From positions 6,385,882 through 6,449,881 of the forward strand of contig OV121088.1 in NCBI GenBank assembly GCA_921293015.1: DNA of 64,000 nt, written 5' to 3'. The DNA comes from Phorcus lineatus. Lineage: Eukaryota; Mollusca; Gastropoda; Trochida; Trochidae. The position numbers were made by a program, and so were the translations under genes. The notes beneath the pieces were generated by a model. The model did not search any database. It had not been told where the DNA came from and saw only the letters and a list, made by a program, of their open reading frames with translations. Numbering within the stretch: the stretch's first letter is position 1; each line of letters opens with the position of its first letter. This document shows positions 11,231 to 24,480 of this stretch, piece after piece.

Positions 11231-14200
11231 AATCTTCTGTGAAGAAGATATTCGCCTTATTTAGCGACTGAGTCTTTGCATAGTTTTAATTGGCTGAAAT
11301 ATTGCAGAGCAGTTGAAATTACAATATTTTGCCGATATTTGAACCGTCCGGATAGGGGTTATATTAGGATTGAGGTTGCCTCATGCGGCAATACAGCAGG
11401 TTTAAGAATGAGGCAAATGTTTTTCTGGCTTCTACCCGTTGACCTCTCAAGCTCTGGCGCCCTGACCAGGAGCATGTTAGCTCCGACTGGCATAACTCTA
11501 TTCAGAGAAGCACCCAAATCACTACAACGCGATATGGTAACGAGCCAAGTCGTAGATTGCCTCCAGCAAGAGAAATTCCCCTCGGTGCACTAACATCAAT
11601 CATCGAAGAAGATGTGAAGGTTTTGTTAATTGAAGGAAATGTTTCAAAGTGAATTCTTGCATGAAAGCATTTGCTTTTCTGCTTGAATAATAATACAGAA
11701 ATGATCAATTGTATTTGTTCTCCATGCCATTAACAATTTAATTTCTAACTAAATAACAGAATAAGATATCTATAATATTTGTTAGAACATCAAGTCATTT
11801 TAAAGTTTAACCACAGAAAGGTCATATTTTATTTTTTATATTCTTTTTGAAAATATTAAATAGTTTGAATTAATATGTTTATTTATGTGAAATAATTCTC
11901 ATCCTTGTGTCTCTTTATTGTCAGGGAATAATGCAAAAACAGCACTTTGCCAAATACGAAAGTAGACGTATATATTTGGTTCCGTTTGTCAGGCAAGGGA
12001 ATGACAGATGGTGACTTTGCACGATATCCTCATTTGCTTCATGTTTGTCCTTGCTACAATACTGTCTGTACTTATCAATTTCAAAGAAAAGCGCCTATCT
12101 GGATGGTCGGAATGAATGAATTTGCCCAGGGGACAAAACCGACAGTAATATGTTCATGAGTGTGATTGAGACAGGTTGCCTGAATTGTAATTCAAACAAC
12201 TAATTTACATCTATCACGCCTCTTAAAAGCTTTTGCATGTTTATGTTGTTAGATTGAGAATGTGCGTGCACAATTCATATCCATTTTTGGAAACAAACCT
12301 GCATTTAAAAAAAACCTTGTCTTCAGACACAACATTTAGGCTTATTAGATTGCGTTCAGATAGGTCTACAATCTTACAAAACCGATACATGCCATTTGTC
12401 ATAACAAAAACAACAGATTCTCTGAAAATTACGCTTTTACATTGACGAGGTCACAGGAAAGAAACTAATCTGGCTAAGAACAGATAAGCCACGCGATGTT
12501 GATACTTTATGGCAGATTCCATGCACTTTAATACAGTTGTACAAAAGTTAAACTTCATCCTTATTGGTCAAAAATAAAACTTGTAATAAGTTTTGTTTGG
12601 TCAGGTAAAAGCCAGACTGCCGCCACTGACAGTGACATTTGTATGTAAATGTCGTGTGCTTGTGATGAAGGTTTCACTATACTTATCATGACCAGTTCTC
12701 AAAGATGGGGTGGAGTATACCTGTCTGCCTAATGAAATTATACTTCATAGATGAAGATTGTCTAGGAGAAACAACAAAACTTTGACCTATGTTATTGTTT
12801 TTTAAAATACTACTTTTCACTACAGAAGATCATACAGAGTATACACAAAGTTTATATCAGTGTGATAATTAGCTAGACAAAGATCTGCCTTGCCTCCTGT
12901 CTTCCCCTTCATCTATGTGTACGAATAACTCTGTTATTATAAGACTTCATATAAATAACGTCATTATTATATAATTAATACTTTTCCCTTTGGGCGCTCC
13001 CTTTCATGTAATAAAGGAACTGCCTTAACGTAATGACATTTAACACGAATATGCCCTCCAAATCGGCCATTCGTTTTACCATATTACGCACGCATTGTAC
13101 ATTAACGAACCTATTCATCATATTGTGCATATCAGCTTTTCCTAGACAAATTACATGTTGTTCTCACCAAGTAAGCTTGAAAAGTAGACATTTCAGGGTA
13201 TTATTGCCAATCAGTAGAGTGACGATGAATGTTTTTGCCACGGTAGCCAGTTTGGGGGTTTATTTCACTGTTAAAACAAAGTATTCTTCTCTCGATCAGC
13301 CGCTCAGAGTATGTAGTAATGTGTTGATACACGTATTGAGGTAGCTAAACCACGAGTTCAGATTGTAACACAAAATATTATGGATGGATTAATTTTACAA
13401 AACGAAGAACTGAAAATAAACGAATTGGTTGAGAGGAGCTCCCGTAACAGTTGGCAGGAAACGTATTAAAATCGACATTGCCGTTCATTGTTATTTAGAA
13501 TTTATTTATATATTCGGTTAATGCGAGTTAATGCGTTTGGCTCGAGTATTTGCGCATCACATAAAACAGGTAAATTCAATTTGAGGTACGTGATTCTTAG
13601 ATAGTGATCAATTGTTTTATTTGTGACCACACTATTCTGCGTTTTGAGTCAATGAATTCATTATAGAGAAGATCAAGGTGAGTCAGCTTCTAGACGTCAT
13701 CTCTATCTTCTGAAAGTAGATGAGTTATGTCAAGGGTCTCGTTGAGCACAGTTAAACCTTCTTGATGGTGATATTAGGGTAGAGACTAGTGTTCCAAGCG
13801 TCAGTAGTTCTGGGGAAATAGGTCAAAAGTTAATGGGAGGATGGACGGGTTTTTTTGTTGTATGTTGATAACAATTAACTATAATTTTCAAAGAGCAGCC
13901 GTTTTCGACTCTTATCCCCATTTTATTTCTTATCAACAAGTCATAAGAATAGCAAATGATAATTTGATAGCATTCATAGGAATTATACATCAATTTTATA
14001 TATTTGAGTGTTTAAGTGCTTGACATTTGGTTAATGCTTACACTATTTGCATACAAGGATGAATTAGGTGATACTTTATCAGATTGACAAAACAATGAGA
14101 TGAGTACAACAAAAATTTAGAAATTATTGATGTTTAAAATTTATCACATACCGTACGAGGAAATTTTTTAAATTTGATGACATGATGAAATTTACATGTC

Positions 14201-16412
14201 AACTGTTGTTTACTCATATGAAAGTCACGTGGAATATTCATTGTCCTATTAATCCTGTTTCGATTGTTAAGGTTGAGGTATATTATTTTGTCAAATCCAA
14301 GAGAGAAAGGGTGTTAGCATTACAAGATGATCTTCGTGTCTAAGAAGGTTAAAAACTTTAAGAACATGTAAGACAAACATGCCAGCTCGTGCAAGCTATG
14401 TTTGATATCAGCATCCCGGAATTAAACCTAGCTAAACTCTAACTCACGACTGACGATTTATTACGTTTATAGTGTTAATGTATATCTTGAACTTGACAGT
14501 AACACTGCGAAGTAAATAATACGTTTTCTTCGTGAACTGAATATTGAGGGACATGAAGAAGAATAGACAAAAATAATAGCACCATAATTTACAATTTTCT
14601 GAGGGAAAAATTCAGAATATTTGTAGTAACTGTTTCATGGTTTCTATCAGTAGTTATTGTATAGAATGTGTCATTCTAGTGTATGGCTTGTTAGCTAAAA
14701 TCGGATACATCCATTATTTCATTAGGACATTGAACAGGAGTATCTGTTGAGTCTGTGGGATGAAGCTATTGGGACCACTAACCACGAGTGATTCAGTGGT
14801 CATTAATGTATAAACAGTCTGGTCCTTATTTCAGCACGTAGGCCTTTAACAATGATCAGCCTAGTTATGTTAGTGAATGGATATCTAATGGAGTTTGTAA
14901 TGTGACTCTGAAAGTCTTTACCTCGCGATTTTGACCAATGTGACAGGATAGCTTAAATGAGGACACATTTAGATAAACCTTGACACGCAGGTGATTTAGC
15001 ATTCTGTTTATCACTATTTTCCTTAGGATTTTGGAAAGGTTTAAATGATTTTAACCTTAACCCGATTATAATCATCATCGATTCCTGCAAATGTTACGTA
15101 TAAACACAAAAAATGATACTTTGATAAATGTTTGGCATGTACAATTATTCTAACAACGACCAATGCTGACTGTTTTCATAACCACATTTAAGCAATTAAC
15201 AATGTTCTATGTGTATGACACTCTGTAAATCATGAATGTTGGTCTCGTAAAGAAGCTGATATTTGTCTGTGACGTGGATATTAAACAGTGTAATCACATT
15301 GAACAATATATTATGAACAAGCACTGCTTCAGAACTAAAATCGTAAATGGCAATACAAATAAGAACAAATATTGTATTTAAAATGATGTTTGTTTTCATA
15401 AAAAAACTAATATCTTGCTCTATTTACAGCATGAAACTTTCGAAATTGTACATATCAATACCAACTCGTGTAATAGCATGATGAACTAGAAACACACTAA
15501 AAACTATTAGTGACAAACAAAAACAATCTCAAAATCCAGAAAAATTATTCAAAAGAAATACCCCTTAAAATAGCTCTACGCCCACGCTCTACCTACAATG
15601 TAGATGGTAGTTCATCCATTGCCACTGTAAATATCTACAAGCATAATACAAAAACATTATTGGCATCACAAGGGTTTGACATCATTTAAAATGAACTTAC
15701 ATTACTATGATGCCGCAATGGTTAATGACTTAACAATATTATGACGTCATAATCAAATTACCTGACTGTGATAACAGTCCTCAAATGATGTCTTTAAGTT
15801 CTCTTGGTAGCTCATTCCACAGTTTGGCAGGGCTATATAAGAGTGACTATTTTCCAAAACCAGTCTTCACTCAAGGTACTATAAACAGCATGAGATCAAT
15901 TGATTTCAATGATTTCGATGGAACATATGTTTTGAGGAAATCACGCTTGTCGGCGAAAACACTGGTTGTCAAACACTATCACCTTAAACAATGCAGCCTT
16001 TTGCTAATCTTGCTGAATGACGATCTAGATTTATTCAAGATTTTTAAAACTTACACTTATAAATTCTATTGTATATTTAATGAAAATTCATAATATAGAT
16101 TAATTGAAGGATATTCAGTTGTTAATATTTTGGAATTTTGAAGTACATGTATGATTTGTATACTGTTATCAAGCATAACCAATTTTTTATCATTTGACTA
16201 TTTGGTTATTTTATTTTTAACAGTATCTCGAAGACAAATAGGTTATTATTAATAATAACTTAAATACCGAAACAATAACTTGATAATGCGTGCTTTTTCG
16301 GTTTAAGGGTTCCGAACGATTTAAAGTAACGTTAATTTTCAACACAATGCGTTTGATTCAAATAACTTTCAAAAGCTATAAGTTTAACACTGATCAATAT
16401 AATCAGACCTTC
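11231..16412. other. Non-coding stretch, no supported gene
   Basis: No recognisable protein was found. An ORF at 11276-11593 overlaps sequence weakly similar to 21590-21900 (a GCATGTTAGCTCCGACTGG-like block), so it looks like repeat-derived sequence. About 14720-15000 is a diverged match to 35220-35480 and part of an old duplicated family also seen at 50.5 and 52.8 kb (TTAGTGAATG..TCTAATGGAGTTTG). The ORF at 15785-16093 has no known motif. Confidence 0.55.
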
Positions 16413-17120
16413 CCCCTCAGCTTCCCCCTCTGGTTCCCCCTTTGGACAATTGAAATGTTACGATCACAGGAGGTTAACTACTTTAATATGGACTACATTC
16501 ACGCAATATTGTGGTCGTGTGTAAGATCATTGACATCATATTTCCTTCTGACAACGTCGATCTGTCTCTGATTACGACGTCTGTTTTTATTAAAATCGGA
16601 AGCATTTTCGTCCAAAATTCGAAATTTTTATTTTGTTTGGGCATCTTGTGTCATAATTCCCCCTCTGCTTCCCCCTTTCAACAATTGAAATTTTATGACC
16701 ACATGAGGTCAAATGCTTTTAATATGGACTACATTCACCTAGTTTTGTGGTCGTGTGTAAGATCAGTGACATCATATTTCCTTCTGACAACGTCAGATCT
16801 GTCTCGGATTACGACGTCCATATTTTATTAAAATTGGAAGCATTTTCGTCCAAAATTCGAAATGTTTATTTTGTTTGGGCATCTTGTGTCATAATTCCCC
16901 CTCTGCTTCCCCCTTTGAACAATTGAAATTTTACGAACACAGGAGGTCAAGTACTTTAATCTGAACTACATTCACGCAATATTGTGGTCGTGTGTAAGAT
17001 CATTGACATCATATTTCCTTCTGACAACGTCAGATCTGTCTCGGATTACGACGTCTTAAAATCGGAAGCGTTTTCGTCCAAAATTCGAACAATTTAGTTT
17101 GTTTGGGCATTTTGTGTCAT
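16413..17120 (+). repeat. Tandem repeat, three copies of about 238 bp
   Basis: The block TCATAATTCCCCCTCTGCTT starts at 16651 and 16889 (period 238) and ends at a third register at 17117 (period 228 after a short deletion). A more diverged first copy starts near 16413. Each unit contains CCCCCTCTG..TTCCCCC, a conserved GGTCGTGTGTAAGATCA block and TCTCGGATTACGACGTC. ORFs reading through the array are by-products of the missing stops, not genes. Confidence 0.9.
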
Positions 17121-20100
17121 AATTGGAACAGTGTGAAGTCACCTTAAAGTATGCCAAACTATCATATATAATAGTTTTGTTCATCTATATAGTTCTCCAT
17201 TTACATTTAATTTGTGTATATCCTACAATCACATTTTTAACACAGCTAAAAAAGTTTTACTTTATCAAGCTAAGCGTTGTCCTTAAGCACTTGAGACATG
17301 CACTCCATTTAAAATTGTGTTAGCAAGTATCAATTATTGATTCGCTTGAATGATATGAACCATATCTTTTCAAAAGAAATTTTTGAATGGAAAACACTTT
17401 TCATCCTTTCGGGAAATGTGAGCGATTTTAACTCCTAAAGAATCTCTGAAGAAAGTTGATATCCAAAACTTATAATCGAATTATACTCACTTTGATTCGG
17501 CCCTTAATGTATATATTCTTGCTGTTTATCATTTTACATCCAATTTGTGTGCACATTATGTGTAAATTATAGTATCGAAGTCTAGAAAGTATCAGTTCAG
17601 ACTAGAAGAGAGTGTTCTGGTGTCAGTTACAGCTTAGATAGAGGATTTATCAGCCTATTTTTCAATCACAATTACAACTGCCGGACACGATAACAAGCTC
17701 GCTGTAGGATTAAATAGAACATTCTCGATAACAAAAATAGCAAACGGCCGTAAACACATTATCAGTGAGCCAAATCACAAAGCTGCTTGTGTGAATTCAT
17801 GTCAAAATGTGACAGCGAAACAAATATCCCACGCATCTTTAAACCCTGACAAATACTTTAAACAGCAAACAATAGGTTTATTAAGCATCCGTATCTAGAA
17901 TAAGAATAGAAGAACTGAATAATCTCAATTACTTTTGATCCATCGTTCATCTATTGGAATTGATATACGAAACAGATATTTCATCTATTCCATCGTTCAT
18001 ATATTGGAACGCTCTTTATGCTTCATGAAGTAAACTAAGCTTTCATTCTGCGCTGAAGTAATCATAAATGTCGACACAAATACTCATTTCATAATTTGAT
18101 TAGGAATAAGCTTACGATAAAGACCTTCGCTATTGAAATTGATATGGCAATGTTCTTCTTAAAGGACATTGTTATTAATAATTAGGTTTATTTTACATTT
18201 TGTATGATAAATGAAGTGTGCCGATATTGTATTCGCATATACTGAAATACTTGGCATGTGAGATCATGTCAGGATAATGTGTTTCAAAAATAATGTAATG
18301 GGGTTTTATTGTATTTGTAATGAGCAGTGATATGATAAAGCCAAACCTTGTCTTTCAAATCAATAAACGAATATTTTATCAGAAAAGGCTTTGGAATTGC
18401 AGAATCCAGGTAGTATTGTTTACGATATAAAGACCTGTAATTCTCAGTAAAATTTGAACCCTAACCTTATCCCCAATAGTCAACATAGAAGAAATAATCG
18501 CATTTCTGACAAATCTTCAAGAAAATTGCCTCAGTGGTAAAGAAAATCAATGCACGAAATATTTTGATTGGTTCATCCAACGGTAAGTTGAAATCTAACG
18601 AATGTGAACAAAAGAGATGTTGATCAAGTCATCACAACGTCTTCCAATGAAGATTCAGAAAATATATTATCTCTAATTTAAGCTAGATGCTATAATTTTG
18701 AAAAAGTCTTGAAATAAAATATTTTAAGTAATGGCTATGAAAAAAATTATATTTATAGCAACACATTTAGACGATGTAGAATATTTTTTATCCCAATAGT
18801 AGTCACTTATTTATTGGTCTGAAGGCATCTTTGTAACTGCCACACAGTAGAGCCATAGAAATGACATCGGGAATCCATGTCATTGATATATGCTTTATTG
18901 TGCTTCATCATAAAACCCATCATTAGTAACTATAAAGGATTGACTTCAAAATTGTAAAGTGAAAAATATAAGCTTGCCATCCATAACTGTAATATAAAGT
19001 ATTAATGAGATACCTCTTGCATTCAATTAGTATTAGTCGATTCTTTTCGGTTGTAATCCGAGGGTTTATATAGTAGATATACCTCTTATATTTTGAAATA
19101 AGAGTATTTTTGTAAATATTTCTCTTCAATTATTGCTGGTTTGACTTTGAATTCTGTATCTTCAATCTTTAAGATGCCTTTGTTAATATTAGGAAAAGAC
19201 ATTGGAGGAAGTTGTTTATATGCAGGATTGATTTTTGTTAACAAAGTCAAGCCAGTACAACATCTGACTTTAAAATAACGTTTGTTACAATGTTTGCCAC
19301 AAAATCATGTCAAATGAGCTGCGGTTTGTTGTCTGACTCTCAAGGTGTGGGTTCTAATCTCAATTGCAAGACGTCACTTTTGTACTTGTAGAGATAGTAT
19401 GCTCCCAAGTATAGCAATTCTAAAGCTCAATTATTAGAAATAATTATTGACAATATCTCAATGTCGTACAATTTGACAGCAACATTTGACAAGGTAGATC
19501 TCGTCAAGAAGGATGCTGATTAAACTCCTACATGAAATGTCAAGAATATTGTCTGGTGTCATCATGAGAAATAGTCATAAGAACAAATATGTCCACGTCC
19601 AATTTACCTTTTCATTGGAGAATTATTAATGAGTAAAATCAAAATCCCTGGACAATTTACAAAGTCAAATTAAAATCATTGTCGTTTAAATAGAATCCTT
19701 TACGCAAATGTGATCTAATTAAATGACCTATCACATTACAGTGACAATTCAAAATAGAATTTCCTAGAATAAGATGACATTGACAAGGGCTGATACCCGA
19801 ATGCTAATTGTAGAACAGGTGAATTAAGAAATAAAAACACTGTAAATTATCTTGAAATTCTTCATATAGTTGTTCCCATGGGTTTATTCACTTCTAAAAC
19901 GTTATAAATTACATTTGAATAGTGAGAAAATCAAGTCATGGCACTTCCTAAAAACCATCTCATTTCCTAGAACTAGAAACGTGTTTATTATTTCAAGTCA
20001 TTGAAAGCTTGAAAGAGGAAGTTCTAAGATACCTAGATGACGGAGGAGACTTGTAGATTTATTTGATATTCTTCTTTGGAATAGATTATGTTAAAACATA

Positions 20101-21480
20101 AAATCATGTTTGGAAGGTTTATATAAGCGATAAACGCAAGTCCATTGAGTGTTGAATGTCAGGATGAAGACAAGATTTATGCAAATATTGTTAAAAAAGA
20201 ACAGTTTTTTTTAATTATAAATGTATTTTATGTAAACATGAGTCCTGGCACTAAACTGCACTTTATATAGTTGCAGACGTAAATGACAATGATTGAGCAA
20301 AGAATCCTTTTATCACAGTTGTATTTTATCTATCCAAATCAAGAGAACTCTCTATGAAAGTTTTAATCTTCTTACATACTGGCAGTCATCGGTTTTTTCA
20401 TAAGTGTTTGGAAAAGAAATAGATTGACGACAAATTGGTTTTTTTTCGTGTAGAACACTGTTTTAAAACAACAACAATATTGATGAATAAAGAAAGAACC
20501 ATCCTAAAATGGACCCGGACAACAAATGGAAATTGTCATATTTATGTTAATCCCAGACATGTTCCAAAGGAGATTGGTTTACTTAAAAATTGTGTCTTTC
20601 ATGCATGATACTTCATCAAGACAAGAGTAAAGAACAAAGAAACATTATATGTTACACAAATAGAGAAAGTTGTATTGAATATGGTGAAGTAAATGTGTAT
20701 AGTTTAGGAAATGTGACATCAAGACGAAATTATGTGATTACTGTTTCTGTCATTTAGCTCAAGATCATTTCTAGTGAAATATTATCAGAAAATGCCTTTA
20801 ACTGAAGTATCATTATAATACATTATATCCTACGAATACCTTATTTTCAGAAAGTATGTAATTTGGTTTGCCAATTAAAGATAGGGTATCATTAATATGG
20901 GCTACATTTAGGAAAGACAAAGATGATTTTGATAGAAATATCCGATTCAATTTTCATTTGCACTGAGTTGATAGGAAGAGCGATATGTTCGACGCTATTA
21001 AACATATTGACAATATGTTCGATATCTGAGATGACTTCCGTAATATTACTTGTTCAGAAACTTTGAATGAGGATGGACAAAGTTTGTTTGGAAAAGAAAT
21101 GAAATTCAATCAGTATAATCTCTTATAATCTCTACAGTCTCTTATAATCTCTATAGTTTTTGCTATTTTTGATACATTTTTATTTCTTTTTTCTTACTCC
21201 TAAGCAGACAAATTACCTTAATGATGTTTTAGATTTTCATACCGATCACAGATGATAAAGTTGTCCGATTCGTATTTTAAGTAATGATGCCGTGATTAAT
21301 CACTTATGACGTAATCTTCATTCAAAATTATATTTTTGTATCAGTAGTAGGAGTACAGGATTGTTTGATCCATATTTCTATCGTTTATAAACTACTAAAA
21401 ACATAAAACGTAGATATTATTTTTCGTTTACATTAAAACTGTATCGGTTATCCGCTGATTCACTTTATCCTTATCTCAAA
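17121..21480. other. Non-coding stretch with old duplicated DNA
   Basis: No gene is supported. About 17640-17800 weakly matches 26990-27130, 33600-33800 and 46440-46620 (GATAACAAGCTCG / AGCAGTAAAC.ATTAGTGAG-type blocks). About 20800-20960 matches 2300-2500. These look like remnants of the same repeated large-block family that is clearer from 24.5 kb on. Confidence 0.5.
19300..19400 (+). mobile_element. tRNA-like SINE head, degenerate
   Basis: GTGTGGGTTCTAATCTC resembles a polymerase III B box one substitution from GGTTCGAATC, preceded by AAATGAGCTGCGGTTTG, which could be the A-box side. No conserved SINE body follows. Low confidence. Confidence 0.3.
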
Positions 21481-21625
21481 AAGAGTTGACGGATCAGGGA
21501 GAAAGGGATCGAAATGATAAGGTAAAAACGGAAAGAAAATAATAGTGAGAGATATACATGTACAGAAGGTTTTAGAACTACTCAAATTTGGTGTGGCTTC
21601 TACTTGTCGCCCTGTCCAGATTTCA
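21481..21625 (-). mobile_element. SINE-like repeat fragment, CTCACTC-tail family, reverse orientation
   Basis: The reverse complement aligns with 8210-8370: TAGTTCTAAAACCTTCTG, TATCTCTCACTAT, TTTCTTTCCGT and CGATCCCTTTCTCCCTGATC blocks are in the same order. The CTCACTC tail is missing. Diverged GCATGTAAGCTCCGGCTGGG sequence to about 21890 may belong to another repeat, shared with 11470-11500. Confidence 0.6.
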
Positions 21626-24480
21626 CATTAAAGATTGTTGTATAAATGATGTTGTTCTGCGGTGCCTTCTCCTTCCATGTTAATGAGGAGTTTAGATCTA
21701 TTGTTTCTTGTTTAGTAGAAGAGCATTGACAAGTGGAACAATTTTGTAGTGTGCAGAGTCAAGGATGATGTATATCTCGTATATCGACCACGGTCGATAC
21801 AGGGTAGAATCTGTAGAGGAGAATAATAATACCAGAAGCATGTAAGCTCCGGCTGGGATAGCTTTCGGGGTCTCTGAAGAACGATAACCACCACACCACG
21901 TTAATGTATTGCGTCAAGTGGTGGGAATTTAAAGTAACATACTTACTAGATTTAGCTAGACCTGAGATTTGTCCAAAATTGCAGACAAATACAGTGAAAT
22001 AAAAGTATATTTTTTATCAGTTCAAACGGAGATAATCTGAAAGGAGTGTCACGCTTCTATCGATATGTAACTAAATTCCCTAAAGAATGAATCATTTCAC
22101 TAGAGATTTCAGTAATATCAAAGCGTTGCACATTGCAAAGGACTTCTATGATACCTTGTTGGAAATTGTGAGCGCCTAACAATTATCAGGGGTATTATTG
22201 GACGTAATAAAGCCATATTTCAGACGCTGAAACAACGTTCTCTTTGAGCAAGACTGAACTATTTACCTAATTACAACACAGCCTCTGCCATTAACTCTTA
22301 TACTTCAATGTCTTGCTTCTCGAGGTTTATCAGTCAATGTATCAATTGAAAGTTATATACACATTTTTGGGAACATTCGCAACATTAATTTCTTAAGTAG
22401 TTTTATTTAGCAGTAAATGCCAGATATTCTTAATGAAACCTCTTATCAGGACAGCCTGAGCTAGAGCGTAATTTCATCACTTGATGACTTCTGAATCGTT
22501 TGAAGTACATTGAAACCTATGACTATGAAGCTTTTACATTTAGCTTTTGTTGATGGTTGGGATGTATCTCTAGAATTTCTTTTTCCTATAGGAAATCTTT
22601 CTATTCCGACTACATAACGGCTTATATTCGCCCATGTATATTAGTATGATATGGCAATTGACATTTGAAGAAAATATGAAACCAACAAATAAAAGATTTT
22701 AATATGATCAAATGAAATTGATATCTAGGAATGATAAAAATGGAACTGATAAGTGAGTGCTACAAGAAAGTTTACTTTGTCATCTATGAACTGAGAGTCA
22801 GAGATAATAAAGTTTAATGTCTGCATAGTCATACCTTTTGTTTGATTTATTTTCTATCGAAATGATAAATATAAAGGAAAGTCATTAAAAGTAATAAAGA
22901 AAAGGACTAGCAATTTTGTATTTTGAGGTGAATTTTCCTTTAGTTTATTCTAAAATTCCCCTAGAGTATAAACGCTTACTGTATGTTAAGGAAGATAACT
23001 CCGAATGTTAATCATGTCTGATACAAAGGACTTACAATACAAACTCAACATGACGCGTTATCAAATAGCTATTTGTCACAGTGCAAAACTATCTGATTGG
23101 TCAGCCTTGCAAATAACATACATCAAAGTATTCTACTTTCAACCATACGTTAGCAAGGAGCAAGTTGTGTCTCTTTATGACCATTGCCCACTGCTCATTG
23201 CAACATTTTTATGCACTAAATGCACTGAACATCTGATCATCTAACATCAATCACCAAAGGAAAATGTGCAGATTTTTTACACACCGTTTTAATTAACGGA
23301 AATGATTTGCTGTAAGGATGAACAAGAGCTTTTTTGTAGGAAAACAGGTTCCCTCTGACTGATAATGAATTACGGATAAATAAATAAATAAGTAACTCAC
23401 TTGTTCTCAGCTTCAGTAAAAGATTTATATTCCTTGATGATAACTTTAGAACTCCAAAGGCATGTTCTTTAGCATACTTCGATAAACAATGAAGTTATGC
23501 AATAATATATTAAAATATAAATCTATATTTTGATGTAAATGGGCTTTTTTGTAATTAACCTATTGTTTGTTTAAAGGGCTAGTAGCGGGTGTTTTTAAAT
23601 ATTTTTTTTTCTTCAAATTTTCATCAATAAACTATATTTTTGCCAAATTTATCATCTCCAAAACATGTTATTATTCAAACCGATCATCCATACTAGTAGA
23701 GGAAACAATATCTTTGCTATCGTGAGGTAACTTTATTAATTTATAAAACATGTAATAATTCTACATTCTATAATAAAACTACAAATCAAAAAAAGATAGG
23801 CAGGCAATTATTAATGTTTATGATATATAAACAAAAATGGTTTTTGTTATTGTTTTGTATACGAAACATTAAGTCTTATGTTAGGAAAAAAGAATTCAAT
23901 GTACATCGACATAAGACAGAAAAAGATAAAATATATTATTGACATCATACATGGTATACAAGAATTGTCAAATTATATAGGCTTTTATCATTAATATATC
24001 ATTTAAGTCATATATACACATGTTTTATCATATGATCCAATCATAAATTGTATCGACGTGCAGATGATTTAACAATATACGGCTTAAGGTTTAGCACAGC
24101 GTGTTGAAATTGGTCTACAAAACTATCAAACTCACAACTGGTAATACCATTCAATAAAGAGACAGTATTACATTTATAGAGGAATAAAGAGTTATCTACT
24201 ACATGACTACGAATGATCAGTTAAAGTTTGAGATGTTTGAACTTCTGAAAAATGACATCAATAACCATAAATAAAATTTGAAATAAATAAATTTGTCAAA
24301 CAACATGCTACTGCCACTTTGTAGCATAAACTAGACTAGTTTTTTTATATAAATATCACGGTTTCGTATTTACTGTTACCGTGCACATAAAAATACGTGG
24401 AGCAACTAATTTACCTTTGCATGACGTGCATCTAAATATTTAGTTTTATCTACAAGTAATTTAATATTTGATATCCTGGT
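21626..24480. other. Non-coding stretch, nothing recognised
   Basis: No domain, RNA gene or terminal repeat was seen. The sequence is AT-rich with short homopolymers. Confidence 0.5.

Noticed and set aside
11276-11593. 105-codon ORF
   Set aside because: No domain was recognised and part of it resembles repeat sequence near 21.8 kb.
15785-16093. 102-codon ORF
   Set aside because: Composition is not protein-like beyond the first 60 residues, there are no splice signals or homology, and chance ORFs of this length are expected in 64 kb.
16290-16831. Two overlapping plus-strand ORFs of 93 and 106 codons
   Set aside because: They read through the 238-bp tandem array, and their repeated peptide segments simply mirror the repeat.
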